This document shows, in pieces, positions 1 through 10,810 of a stretch of DNA of 64,000 nt. Position numbers and translations under genes: made by a program. The notes under the pieces were generated by a model that ran no database searches, was not told the DNA's origin, and saw nothing but the letters and a program-made list of their open reading frames with translations. Position 1 is the stretch's first letter, and each line of letters begins with the position of its first letter. This DNA comes from Artemisia argyi (taxonomy: Eukaryota > Streptophyta > Magnoliopsida > Asterales > Asteraceae), in the NCBI GenBank assembly GCA_030686995.1, contig CM060680.1:83912259-83976258 (forward strand). The letters are read 5' to 3'.

Positions 1-59
1 ATTCTACAAAAAATAATCAAGAAATTTGCAGTTTTTTAGTTTGTTATCCGAGAAAAGTA

Positions 60-207
60 GGATCGGATCAGATAAGATCTTAAGATCCCATGGTCAAGAT
101 CGGGATCCTATAAGATCTTAAGCTTTCAAAGATCATATATAAGATCCGGATCGTTTTTTCTTTGCAGTATCGTAAAATCGTAAGATCATAAGATCAGGAT
201 CCTGACA
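60..207. repeat. GATC-dense segment upstream of the ORF
   Basis: This stretch of about 150 bases contains some fifteen GATC tetramers, mostly as variants of AAGATC, GGATC and TAAGATC. It sits immediately 5' of the first ATG (211) of the decayed DUF4283 ORF. It could be 5' UTR or promoter of the element, or an unrelated simple repeat. The intact copy at 22678-25207 has no comparable segment in its 5' UTR. Confidence 0.4.
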
Positions 208-210
208 ACC

Positions 211-2043
211 ATGGATGGTATAGTGTTGGCTGGCAAAGATGATCAAACTACGGGAGAGGTGGACATAAACTCTTTATTGAGTTCGTTTAATGAAACTATT
301 AAGAATATGGAGGGATTAGAAGGAAGGAACCTTAAGGCTGGGAAAAATGTTACTTTTGAAGCTGAGAATAGAACTCAAGATAATGATGGCATTGATGGGG
401 TTGCTACACAGGTTGGTAACATTGTTAATGGTGACGGTAGTGTTAATGGTCGTAGTAATCAGCCTCAACATGAATCGGCTCGTCCTATTATTTCGGATTG
501 GAGTGTTGATGATGGGGATATTAACTTGTCTACGCTAGTGGACAATAATGTGTCTTATGGTCCAAAAACATCTTATTCAGCCCTAACGACTTGTGGTACT
601 AGTGAGGGCAAAGGTAATGTTAGTGGAAATGAGCAATCATATGCTTCTTTGCTCGGTGCCAGTAGTACTTCTCGCAAGGTGAATTTTAGGCAAATGATTA
701 ATGATGATCGGGTTCCTAACCATGGTACTAAACTCCTTAAGGAGGCGATGGATTCCGTTTTAGGCCGGTATGAAAACACTCTTGTTGGGTACTTCTTAGG
801 AAAAGCTATAGCTTTTCCAATTGTGCAGAACTATGTTACTAATACGTGGAAGAAATTTGGCGTAAATGAAGAAATTTGGTGTAAATGAAGCATGTGTTTT
901 CTTATTTAAGTTCTCTTCTAAGGAAGGATTGGAGCAGGTGCTCCAACAAGGCCCATGGTTAGTCCGTCACTAACCTCTTATTCTTCAGAAATGGTCTCTT
1001 AATGTTCCCCTAACCAAGAATGAGGTAACTACGATTCATGTTTGGGTTAAATTACATAATGTGCCTATAGTTGCTTATTCGGAGGTTGGATTAAGCTTGA
1101 TTGCTACTCAAGTGGGGAAACCGGTGATGTTGGATTCATTTACATCTTCTATGTGTGTTAACTCGTGGGGTCGGATTAGTTATACTCGTGCGTTAGTTGA
1201 AGTGTGTTCAAATTCAGAATTGAAAAAGGAAGTTAGTATGGCTATTCCATTGGATGATGATAGTGGTTATTCAACAGAAATCATTCGTGTCGAATATGAA
1301 TGGACTCCTCTTCATTGCAGTGTTTGTAAGATTTTTGGTCACACACTTAGTGAGTGTCCGAAACAAGCGAAAGAGGTGGTTCATAAGGATTCTAATGTGG
1401 TGACTAATGCATCGACTCAGTTGGTTAACGATGAGGGATTCAAATAGGTAAGGAATCATAAGAATAAAGGTAAGAATGTGGTTTCTACGTCTCAACCTAA
1501 GCCAATTGGAGGGGTTAAACTCTCTAGGCCTAAGGCTAATTTTTGGAGACCTAAAGTCACGACAACTACTAATCATGTTGATACCAAGAAAGATACAAAT
1601 CCTAAGGATCTAAAGTAGGCTTCTACTTCAAATGTTAAATCTGATAAGGACCCACAGTCTTCTAACTCTTTTGGTATCTTGAAGTCGTTGGTGGATGAGG
1701 ATGTTCTTGGTTTTGATAATAATGGTAAGGGGTCACAAGATCAGCCTATGAGTAACATGGAATCGCAGGTGTCGGGTGAGGCTTCTAAGTCGTCTACTAT
1801 CCCATCTTCTAGTACTTCTGCAACAAAGAAGGCGTCTGAGCAGTCTACTATCTTATCTCCGTGTACTTCTGCACGAAGAGGGGTAACCCATTTTCAAAGG
1901 TGGGTGAATTAGTTGTTTCTGAGAGTGATGAAGATGAGGTGTATGAGACTAATGTTTATTTGGGAGATGATTATGCGGCCCAGGTAAACGACTTACCGGG
2001 ACAATTCAAGGAGTTCAAGCTCCAAGGCCGTGCTAGGAAGTAG
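211..2043 (+). pseudogene. DUF4283 / CX2CX4HX4C zinc-knuckle protein, broken
   Basis: The reading frame opens at ATG 211 and runs 225 codons into the DUF4283-type domain (GYFLGKAIAFP motif). A 19-bp tandem duplication at about 851-888 then shifts the frame. Homology resumes downstream with HVWVKLHNVP, stops at about 970, and continues at 1061-1447 with the knuckle CSVCKIFGHTLSEC at about 1315-1360. More stops follow at 1445-1447 and about 1616. The last piece (1861-2043) ends in a C-terminus close to that of the intact 641-residue copy on the minus strand. The family is the ORF1/Gag-like nucleic-acid-binding protein of plant LINEs and their derivatives. At least one frameshift and several stops make this copy non-functional. 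Confidence 0.8.
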
Positions 2044-2334
2044 TATTTTATTTTGTTATCTTCATAAGATTGGTATGTCATCTTATGTTGTTTATTGGTT
2101 GTTCTAGTTGTTGGTAGTTAGTGGTTCATTTATGGTCTGTCATAAATGATCTAGCGTAGTTCAAGCGATTGCTTGAGGTTAATGTGGTATTTCAACCACA
2201 TTCCATTGTACTTTAAATGTTTTATTGGTTAATATATTTTATTAGGGTGGAAGTTCCCTTTTACCAAAAAAAAAAAAAAAAAAAAACAAATTATTATTAC
2301 CCATTAAAAACCAATAACTAGATGCATGGCAAAT

Positions 2335-2953
2335 AGGGAAAAAAATATAAACCTTTGAACATTCATCACAACCAAGAGCATCTTCTTCCAGAGCTCATTT
2401 CCGTGCAACAATGCAGCAGCATTGATAGTCATCTAGTCTCCGCTCACTTTTGGGATTGATGTATCCATTTGACTTGAACCATCGAATCTGGCCGCCAAAA
2501 CACGTTGTTTGGTTTGATACATCAAATCGATCTATTGGCGTGATTCCACTCTCCCCAGCTAAAAGTCTTTCGTAATAAGTATCAAACAACATTTCTAAAC
2601 ACAGAAACAAGGGCCATACCTGTAATCTTTTTTGCATCGTTCTCTCATTTTGAGGTAGTGGCAGAGGGGAGGCAAGCAAATATTCAACAGCGTCTGGTGA
2701 TTGTGTGTGACAATGATTTGACAACTAGGGATAATGAGTTGTTGTATGGTGAGTTGAGTGGAAACGGCAAGGGAGATCGTAACCGGATATGAACTTGACT
2801 TCCCATCAGTGATATTGATTTACAGGATTATCTCACTCAAACAATCATGCATATATACACATCAATATATCCGTAAACAACTTCCTTTTCACCTGATAAG
2901 TTGTTATTAAACTCATCAATTTTAATTAGATTAGATTTCTAATTAGCATCTTA
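2335..2953 (-). pseudogene. KAS I exon 1 and promoter, inverted partial duplicate
   Basis: Read on the minus strand this matches the 5' flank, transit-peptide region and exon 1 of the KAS I-like gene at 19596, and a little of intron 1. The matching start codon is at 2806-2804. A TGA at 2686-2684 (codon 41) closes the frame, and small indels follow. The most recognisable part is 2395-2590, with YYERLLAGESGI, the FGGQIR stretch and the RRLDDY stretch. No later exon is present. Homology to the promoter continues to 2953, jumps the MITE, and resumes at 4280 on the far side. This is a dead segmental copy, inverted relative to the gene and about 17 kb away. Confidence 0.85.
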
Positions 2954-4279
2954 GGGTGTTTCTTTTTTAGGTTACTTCCACTTAACGGGGATGGTGTGGA
3001 CCCATTGATATATATTAATGTTTTTCTATTGTTGGGGTCCACATAAATGTGTTAGAACATCTATATCGAAAGCATAGCAAAGCTTGCTCCTCCCGATCTA
3101 GACCCATTAAGAGTGTTGGACCCTTTTTTAATGTCTTAGACGCCAAAAACTATGTACAGAGATCAAAGATGGGTCAAAACATAAAGCCTGCAAAATTCAG
3201 TTTTGGGCCAACCAACCCATTAGGCAGAAACGGTTATTATTTAGTTATTTAGGATATGCAACGTTTTATTTTTAGGGTTATGTCGATTACTTTTAGTGAA
3301 TCGTTGTGTCTTTTGACATGAAGCAACGTTTCAACATGTATAAATAGGTTTAGGATTCTATGTAAACATTCAACCCATTCATATTTATCAATATGAGTTA
3401 TAGGGTTCAACCTATCTTTCTTGTTTCTTTATTTTTATTTCGATTCTTGTATGATTGATTACATGTTGTTGTTATGATCATTCGATCCTGGAATCCTCCC
3501 ATACAACCTGTGTAACAGTGGCATCAGAGCTTCAAGGGATCATACAACATCCAAATCATGTCTTACAATCATCATTCAAGGTGCCAATTGAAAGAAGAAA
3601 CTGCCCAAAAGTCATATGGTGGATTTAACCAGACAAATATGATCAACATGGATATAATGAAGATCACAGCAGTAAAGGTGGAAGTAACCGAATCTCATTG
3701 ATCTACCTGGATATAAGGATGATCACAAACGAAGATTTTGGCATCTCATTGATCTACCTGGATATAAGGACGCGCATAAGAAGATTTTGGCATCTCGACA
3801 TTAGGGGGGAACTGTTGGACCCTTTTTTAATGTCTTAGACGCCAAAAACTATGTACAGAGATCAAAGATGGGTCAAAACATAAAGCCTGCAAAATTCAGT
3901 TTTGGGCCAACCAACCCATTAGGCAGAAACGGTTATTATTTAGTTATTTAGGATATGTAACGTTTTATTTTTAGGGTTATGTCGATTACTTTTAGTGAAT
4001 CGTTGTGTCTTTTGACATGAAGCAACGTTTCAACATGTATAAATAGGTTTAGGATTCTATGTAAACATTCAACCCATTCATATTTATCAATATCAGTTAT
4101 AGGGTTCAACCTATCTTTCTTGTTTCTTTATTTTTATTTCGATTCTTATATGATTGATTACATGTTGTTGTTATGATCATTCGATCCTGGAATCCTCCCA
4201 TACAACCTGTGTAACAAAGAGACATGACCCCACATTGGATCCACATATGTTTATAACTCTCTTTAAAAAAAACGCACCC
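2954..4279. mobile_element. Harbinger/Tourist-like MITE, split by a TRIM
   Basis: The ends are imperfect inverted repeats (GGGTGTTTCTTTTTTA at 2954 against GGGTGCGTTTTTTTTA read in from 4279; 13 of 16 match). TTA flanks both sides (2951-2953 and 4280-4282). Without the internal TRIM and one duplicated AAGAG the element is about 218 bp and codes for nothing. The site is proven by the paralogous KAS I promoter, which has a single TAA at 19439-19441 and no insert. A 3-bp TWA duplication and GGG-starting ends fit the PIF/Harbinger superfamily; that placement is inference. Confidence 0.8.
3114..4216 (+). mobile_element. TRIM: miniature LTR retrotransposon
   Basis: Two almost identical 404-bp LTRs lie at 3114-3517 and 3813-4216. 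Both begin TGTTGGACCC and end GTGTAACA. A 5-bp duplication AAGAG flanks the element (3109-3113 and 4217-4221). The primer-binding site TGGCATCAGAGC (3519-3530) is one base off the complement of initiator Met-tRNA. A purine tract (about 3803-3811) precedes the 3' LTR. The interior is only 295 bp and has no coding capacity, so proteins must be supplied in trans. The few differences between the LTRs suggest a young insertion. Confidence 0.93.
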
Positions 4280-4916
4280 TTAGAATACTTATGTGACTTA
4301 ATTTTATGCAATTTAAGAAAGATATTTGTCGATATCGTCATTACATCCATGTCTTCTTCAATATTTATCTGTTCATAAAATGTCTAAGTAATCTTTTGAT
4401 GTGTAAATCATACTTGTATTGCATACTGATTTAGATACAAATCATACAATCTTGGCAGCAGTCTGTTGATTCTATGCCTAATGTGCAATGAAGCCTTGGA
4501 ATCAAAGAACAGTCAAATGGCTGTATGTCTGTATGCTAGATCCACAAAAATTAGGTGCCTTTCATTCTGCATGGAGTTGCTCAAAGTGTGGTAGATAGCA
4601 CACGCAGTCTCGTCTAAGCAGGAAGTCTTTTGCCTAGGAAAAAAAAAAACGATTTTCGGCCCCTCAGGAAGGTGATGATGGATAAATTCATAGCCCCTCA
4701 TTGAGATACTTTTCATAGTATATGTTGTATTAATGTGAATAAATTAACCTAAGTATGTTATATAAATTATGGCTATTACGTCCCATAAATCACTTTCAAG
4801 ACACAATCTATTAATTTTTTTGTTAATAATGTTTACTTGATCTTGATCACATGTTACGTATCATATTGTGATGAATAAACCATTTCACACATGAATGATA
4901 GTTGATCAAACCATTA
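4280..4916. other. KAS I promoter duplicate tail, then unassigned DNA
   Basis: Bases 4280 to about 4345, read on the minus strand, continue the inverted copy of the KAS I upstream region (match to about 19375-19441), becoming patchy. From there to 4916 I see no gene, repeat end or RNA. A short phrase near 4503-4518 (ATCAAAGAACAGTCAAAT) recurs near 7384-7401, which hints at a shared dispersed repeat. Confidence 0.5.
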
Positions 4917-5337
4917 TGTCAAACAACATGCCACTGCTCCTTTGCTTCTAAAATCTGGAATCTTGTCGCTGCTTAGTGGGGTTTGGCTGATTTCCTCAAA
5001 GAGTTGTTTTCTCTAATTTCTTGGGCGGATTAAGTAACTTTTAGAAGTTCCACAAAAGCTTATTTTGATGTTGTTATCCAAACTACTTTTTTAGTAATTT
5101 GGAAATTTATGAACCGGGTTTGTTCTGATTTGAAACCATCGAGAAGAGACATGACTTTGGAGAATATATGAGTCTTCTGTCACTCGTGGATTCTTCATAG
5201 AAATAGTTGTTCGAACCCCAATTGGTTAGATTGGATATGTGATCGGTTAAAATCTTGTAACAACTTACTGTAATCTTCTCTCTAGCCTCTTGCTAGAGGT
5301 TTTATAATATATTCATCCTATTGCCATTCACAAAAAA
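4917..5337 (+). mobile_element. 5'-truncated LINE, C-terminal zinc-binding region
   Basis: Translated on the plus strand, the segment gives the end of a plant L1-type ORF2: a KIWNLVA stretch, a TFLVIWKFMNR stretch, then a WLDWICDRL stretch shortly before the stop. This is the zf-RVT C-terminal region of plant LINEs. At least three in-frame stops show decay. A 3' UTR and a short A-rich tail (about 5330-5340) follow. The RT and endonuclease domains are absent, as in usual 5' truncation during target-primed reverse transcription. Flanking AACATG-like words may be a worn target duplication. Confidence 0.7.
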
Positions 5338-5453
5338 AACATGTCAATTCAAAATTTTCATGTCATTGGACTAAAAGACTACCTATAATAGTTCACCTCA
5401 GCGCCACCTCATCATTCACTTTCTCTCACTCTCACTCAACTTTCACCCACAAA

Positions 5454-6082
5454 TAGAGCTGTAAACGAACCAGACGAACACAAACGGAATCTTATTCATG
5501 TTCGTTCATTTAATTTTAACCGGACAAATAAACGAATACAAACACTTAAATGGACGAATTTTCTTGTACATGTTCGTTTATTAAGAAAATGGGTTATTCA
5601 TGTTCGTTCATTAAGACACTAAACGAACGCTAAACGGACATAAACGATCAAACATTTATAAATGTACATAGATAAACAAACACAAACTTTATTAAATTAT
5701 GCATCTAATATTGTTTTATAAGTGTTGTTTTGTTTAAACAAACTAATTTTAAAACTACACAATTAAAAGATATGTTATACGAACATAAATAATATTGTTT
5801 TATAAGTGTTGTTTTGTTTAAACAAACTAATTTTAAAACTACACAATTAAAAGATATGTTATACGAACATAAATAAATAAATGAACATAAACGAATGCAT
5901 AATCGGACGTTCACGAACATAAATAAACGGATACGACTCTTGTTCATGTTCGTTCATTTTAACTAAACGAACGTAAAATATTGTTCATATTCGTTCATTT
6001 AATAAAAAAACGAACATAAACGAACTTTTTACCGAACGGTTCATGAAATGTTCACTAAACGTCCTATTCGTTTACAGCCCTA
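5454..6082. mobile_element. hAT-like MITE built of GTTCGTTTA-type repeats
   Basis: Inverted ends (TAGAGCTGTAAACGAAC at the left, GTTTACAGCCCTA at the right) bound a 629-bp non-coding unit. Its interior is filled with short words such as ACGAACATAAAC and GTTCGTTCATT. The flanks CCCACAAA (5446-5453) and CCTACAAT (6083-6090) match at 6 of 8 bases, consistent with a worn 8-bp hAT target duplication. An internal 84-bp tandem duplication is listed separately. No transposase is present. Confidence 0.7.
5707..5874. repeat. 84-bp tandem duplication inside the hAT-like MITE
   Basis: Two adjacent 84-bp units (5707-5790 and 5791-5874) are nearly or fully identical. Each starts AATATTGTTTTATAAGTG. The near identity shows that the duplication is younger than the MITE, whose ends have drifted. 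Confidence 0.9.
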
Positions 6083-7938
6083 CCTACAATGATCACCATT
6101 CCCCCACCTTTCACTAAAATACCTATATTTATACTAACACACCCCACAAATTACTCCACACACACTCACAACTCAAATAGTTAATAATAAAAACTCCATG
6201 GGACCCACAAATACACACCGTCATAATGCCGAGGTTATTCGTCTAGCGATAAAATTATTTACCCGTCCCGTGATTGATAGTATAAAATCTTCCAAATAAT
6301 CGAACAGAACCGCCCCGTCAACACCCTATCGGTTACATTAAAAATATATATAGAGAGAGGACCCTATTTTTATTATGGAGTATTACTTTTTGATCTTTAC
6401 TGATTTATTAAGGTATCGCAGTATCACTTACATATTTATGTTTGTCCACAATACCATGCTAACTTATTAATTATTTATTTAAGTTTGTCCGCTACCTTAT
6501 TTTGACTTTGCAAAGGTAAGTGATAAACTTGTGAAAAACAAGTTTTACTTACATCTTGCGTTGCAGCGGGACATTATAACTTTTAGCAATATCAATTTTT
6601 TTGCTTAACGATAGTCTTAAGATAATAACGTAGTAATTTATGGTTAAAGCTCAAAACCAAAATATACAGGCTTAAGTGGTAAGGCTTAAAATTATTGGCT
6701 GACAATCTTCAACAACTTTTTTATTATGTATTTTGACTTTGTTTTGTGACGGGCATCTATTATAGTGGTTTATGAAAAAGTTTATAAAATAATGTAGAGG
6801 TTTGAAAACTTGTAAATTATAGCATGGATCCATTTCAAGCCTATGTGTCATGAAGATGTCTAAGATGTTGGACCTTTTCATATTTAATGTCTTTGATTAT
6901 TTGAGATGTTTAGTGGGTTGGCAATGGGTCAATCACCTAAAATCCCATCACTCACTCCCAACCAATCCCCTTATGTCACATCATTCACCGATTTTTCCAT
7001 CACTCACCCATTTTTTTGTTGGCAACACCATCACTCACTACATCCCTTCACTCACTTAGTTTTTTTAAACAAACTCAAAAAGTAAATGATAACGTTCGAA
7101 TTTTATGTTCTTCCCGTGCGTGAAACTTTCACTCAAAACTCATCACTCACCCATCACTCGATGCATGGCGACGGTGTTCCCGTGCATGATGCATCCCTTC
7201 CCGTGCCATCACTCACCCTTTATAAAAGTTGAAAAGGTCTATACATAGTGGAGATATGTTTAATAAACAAAAAGATTACGAGTATAATTTAATGTCATAA
7301 CACATGTTTAAACTTTTTAAAAGGTTTACCACAGTGAATGACCTTAGTCAAAGGGGGGTAGCGTAAGAGTTAAGAGTTAAGACAATCAAAGAACAGTCAA
7401 ATTGTACTATGCCTAATTGTCATAGGGGGTAACTTAGTATAGATTGGGGTTTAAAGACCTTATAGATAGGTCTTAATATAATCATGTATGACCGATAGAT
7501 AGGTCCTTGATTTTAGTTTCAATTCAATATGAATTGTCTTAGACAGTGTTCTTAACATTGATATAGAAGAGAACTGAAAAAAAAATGAAATAAACTGAAA
7601 AAAATTGTATTTTTAAAAGTTTTTAGAGAAGAAAGAAAAATAAATGAACAAAGTGGAAGGAAAATTTAAAGTTTTTTTAGTCTAAAATCCTCCTCCCAAT
7701 TTTGAAAGGATTATGAAGGAAGAGAAGAAAAGAGAATTTGATACTCCCACATTTCTTTTCTCCCTTATCTATTCTCTTCCCTTACAAAACTAACTTGAGA
7801 ACACATCGTTAATAAACAAAAGGGAATATATAAAAATAATAAGCATCACTTGTCTAATTAGGTATTACAAGGATTCCAGCCCGCGCGTTACTGTGGAGTG
7901 TTTGTATACCATAGTATTGCTTTAGTTGAAAGATTATA
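6083..7938. other. Intergenic DNA, no gene recognised
   Basis: No convincing coding region, RNA or bounded element was found. Between about 6910 and 7220 the words CATCACTCAC, CCCGTGC and TTGGCA recur on a CA/TC-rich background, possibly a degenerate non-autonomous DNA element with no clear ends. Confidence 0.4.
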
Positions 7939-10051
7939 TGTTGGGTCTCAAAAACCGACCCGATTGTCTCTTAAAAGTATTTAAACATAAAATAGCCTAA
8001 TACACCTTCTGAAGGTCACTGAGCATAAAGTCTCTGATAATGATCAGAGAGAATGTCACTTCATAACTATCAATGTGAGTCGGATAGTTATCAGACGTGA
8101 GATATTCCCTTATAAGTTATTAGAGAACATGTCTCCCTGATTATTATTCAGAAAGTTATACTCACTGATAAAGAAATCAGTGAGTGTTCTATAAAGCTCA
8201 AACCACCTGTCTGACTTAAGGGTCGTCAAAGACCAACTAAAGAAAACATTTCACAAAATGATGCAGTGTCAGAGAGTGATTTACAAGCAGCTGCAAAGGG
8301 GGAACTCATGAAAGGATGAATAAGAGGGTCATCAAAGGCTATCAAAGGGGGAACTCATGAAAGGGGAAGAGGATGTGTCTGTAGGGATAGGTACAAAGCA
8401 TACCACCAGGGGTTATTTAGCAAATAAAATAATCCTTGTTCCTCAACCACCTAAGACACCAAGCAACAAAGGATGAAAATCAATTTCTTATAATTAAACC
8501 TTTGTTGTAACTCAGCTTATAAGCAAGATACTAGAAATCCTACTTACAGCCAAGTAAAAATAAGGCTATTCTGTGCTTAAACAAGGGAAGACTGGGAAAA
8601 GCCACCCAAGTGTGTCTACCTATTATTTGAAAAGGCCTGAAAGTCCCTAAACCCACATTCTCTGGCCTTGATTCAGGGAGTGAATCAGCTTGTTCAGTTA
8701 AGGGATTGGGAAGTATGGACGAGATAATAAGCAAGAACAACCTCATACAGTGAAGTATATGAACAGAGTGGTTACTGAATATGTCAGAGAATAAAACTGG
8801 ACAATCAAAGCCGGTTAACAATACAAAATAGTAGCTCATACTTAGACTCTGAAATTAAAGAAGGTTGCGGAACTTACTAGAAGCAAAGTTTAGAGTCTAT
8901 TTTTAGTCAGCAACATCAAAGAAGCAACTCTAAACTGTAATAGCATTTTGTTCTCTGATGTAAAATCAGTATGTAAGAAGAATTCGTTATGCTCACTTAC
9001 TACTGATAGTTAGTCTCTTGGTATATTTAAATATGGGGAGATTTTTGGGACTGAAAAACCGACCCAATTGTCTCTGACAAGTATTTAAACATAAAATAGC
9101 CTAATACATCTTCTAAAGGTCAGTGAGCATAAAGTATCTGATAACGATCAGAGAGAATGTCACTTCATAACTATCAATGTGAGCCTGATAGTTATCAGAA
9201 GTGAGATACTCCCTGATAAGTTATCTGAGAACATGTCTCCCTTATTATTATTCAGAAAGTGATACTCACTGATAAAGAAATTAGTAAGTTTTGTATAAAG
9301 CTCAAACCACCTGTCTAACTTCAGGGACATCAAAGACCAACTGAAGAAAACATTTCACAAACTGATACGGTGACAGGGAGTGATTTACAAGGAGTTACAA
9401 TAACACCAGAGTCAATGGGATCTGATAAATGTCTCTATGACTTTGAAGACTTGATTCAGTTTTACAACCTCAACCTCTGAATGCATGGGCGGGAAACTTC
9501 TTCAGGAAGATAAGTTCAACTGCTTATCGATATACGAGAAACAGGAATTGGGTATATAAGTTGTCAAATCAGGTAAGCTGAAAGTACGCTTCAGACTAGC
9601 CTACTAGGCACGTGCCTATCTATAGCAAGTGGACAAGTTACTGTGGACCCATGTGCAACCACTGTTTCCCCTTCTATATAAACAAAAGGTTGTAATCGAG
9701 TTAGGTAGAGATTCAAACATAGAAAAATAATACAAAGTATTATAGTTAGGATCCTCCTCTCATAGGAACAAGAAAGCAAAGCTAGCTGCCTCTTGTTGTT
9801 TGAGTTTGGAGAGTTAATCTGTCATCAACTAGGGTAGTTTTTCATAGGCTATCTCTTGTAAATCTTTGATTCATTTCTAATAAGATTTATAAAGTTGCAA
9901 AGTACAAATGGTGTCATTAGCATGTCTGTGTCGTTCTCAAGCAAACCCAACCTCTACAATGTTGATGTTCATCAGTTTTCCTCACTTGCTAAAACTGTTG
10001 TTCATATACTTCGTGGTTTGCATCAACGCGTGTGCTCAAGTGGACCCAACA
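7939..10051 (+). mobile_element. Deleted LTR retrotransposon, probably copia/SIRE-like
   Basis: The element runs from TGTTGGG (7939) to CCCAACA (10051) and is flanked by TTATA duplications (7934-7938 and 10052-10056). The 3' LTR is about 1009 bp (9043-10051), its first TG mutated to TT. The 5' LTR is recognisable only for about 360 bp (7939 to about 8298), after which a deletion removes the rest, the primer site and nearly all coding sequence. The interior (8299-9042) has a duplicated AAGGGGGAACTCATGAAAG phrase and a purine tract (about 9031-9041) just before the 3' LTR. No domain survives, so the copia/SIRE label rests only on LTR size and style. Confidence 0.8.
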
Positions 10052-10056
10052 TTATA

Positions 10057-10810
10057 CATCAATGTCGTATGATGTCTTATGATTGAAAGAGACTAACAGA
10101 AATCGAAAACTGCTTATATTTATATCTGATAAATGTGTAATTACACAAGAATTGATATTTAGATTGCTAATAATATGTAGGAAGTTATATGGCCATTTTC
10201 AATCGCTTGCTTATTTCTGGGAAGTGCATCATCTGTAAACAAAGTCTTTTCACTAGACTTGGTGCTTCCATTGAAAAGCTGGATAAAATTTTTGGCGTAA
10301 GTAGTTTCCATATTAATAGTTTCACCACCGATTAGGATGATATTGGTAGGCTTTTCCTTGTATCACTTTTGTTATTCGAACAATGAAATTTAATATCATC
10401 CAAATCTTCTGCATCAATATTACAAAAAGTAAAGTGACTACTAAACGCATTATTTCAGTTGAGGCGAATGCCCCAACTTTTAGGAACATTGACACTTATA
10501 GAACTATGCAAATGCCATGATGCATTTCAAACCATATCACCTTTAACAGAGTAATAAATAACTTGTCCAAAAACCATACGGCAACAGAATTCATAACAAA
10601 TAATTCATAATACCGTTATCGAAAGTTTAGACAATGTAGTATAAAACAATTTCAGATAACTAAATATTTATAACAAGAAAAACACCCAAAAACCATTCTC
10701 AAGCACTTTGCTTCTTTAAGATATTCAAAATTCAAATCTCAAACACATATAAAAGCAAAGAACCATGTTTAGTCATTTTTTTCCCAAATTAAAAAGGAAC
10801 AATGACTTGG
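10057..10810. other. Spacer with a possible coding remnant
   Basis: Most of this spacer is featureless AT-rich DNA. At 10159-10335 the minus strand stays open for nearly 60 codons to a TAA, with a plausible protein-like composition (METTYAKNFIQLFNGSTK begins its clearest part). I do not recognise the family. It could be the worn end of a retroelement gag or an exon remnant. Confidence 0.3.

Larger units (their letters stand above)
1..2286 (+). mobile_element. ORF1-only LINE-like retroelement, decayed copy 1
   Basis: The unit holds a broken DUF4283/zinc-knuckle coding region, about 220 bases of 3' untranslated sequence and a 21-base poly(A) tract at 2266-2286. No reverse-transcriptase ORF lies between the coding stop (2041-2043) and the poly(A). 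The copy at 22678-25207 on the other strand has the same plan, so the lack of ORF2 looks like an architecture and not a chance deletion. The 5' end is not resolved and may lie before the window. I found no convincing target-site duplication. The element sense is plus. Confidence 0.6.

Noticed and set aside
5705..5947. Minus-strand frame with a repeated peptide in the hAT-like MITE
   Set aside because: The peptide repeat is the 84-bp tandem duplication translated. The element is non-coding.
9591..9779. Short frames in the 3' LTR of the 7939-10051 element
   Set aside because: They are LTR sequence with no homology and no conservation in the 5' LTR part.
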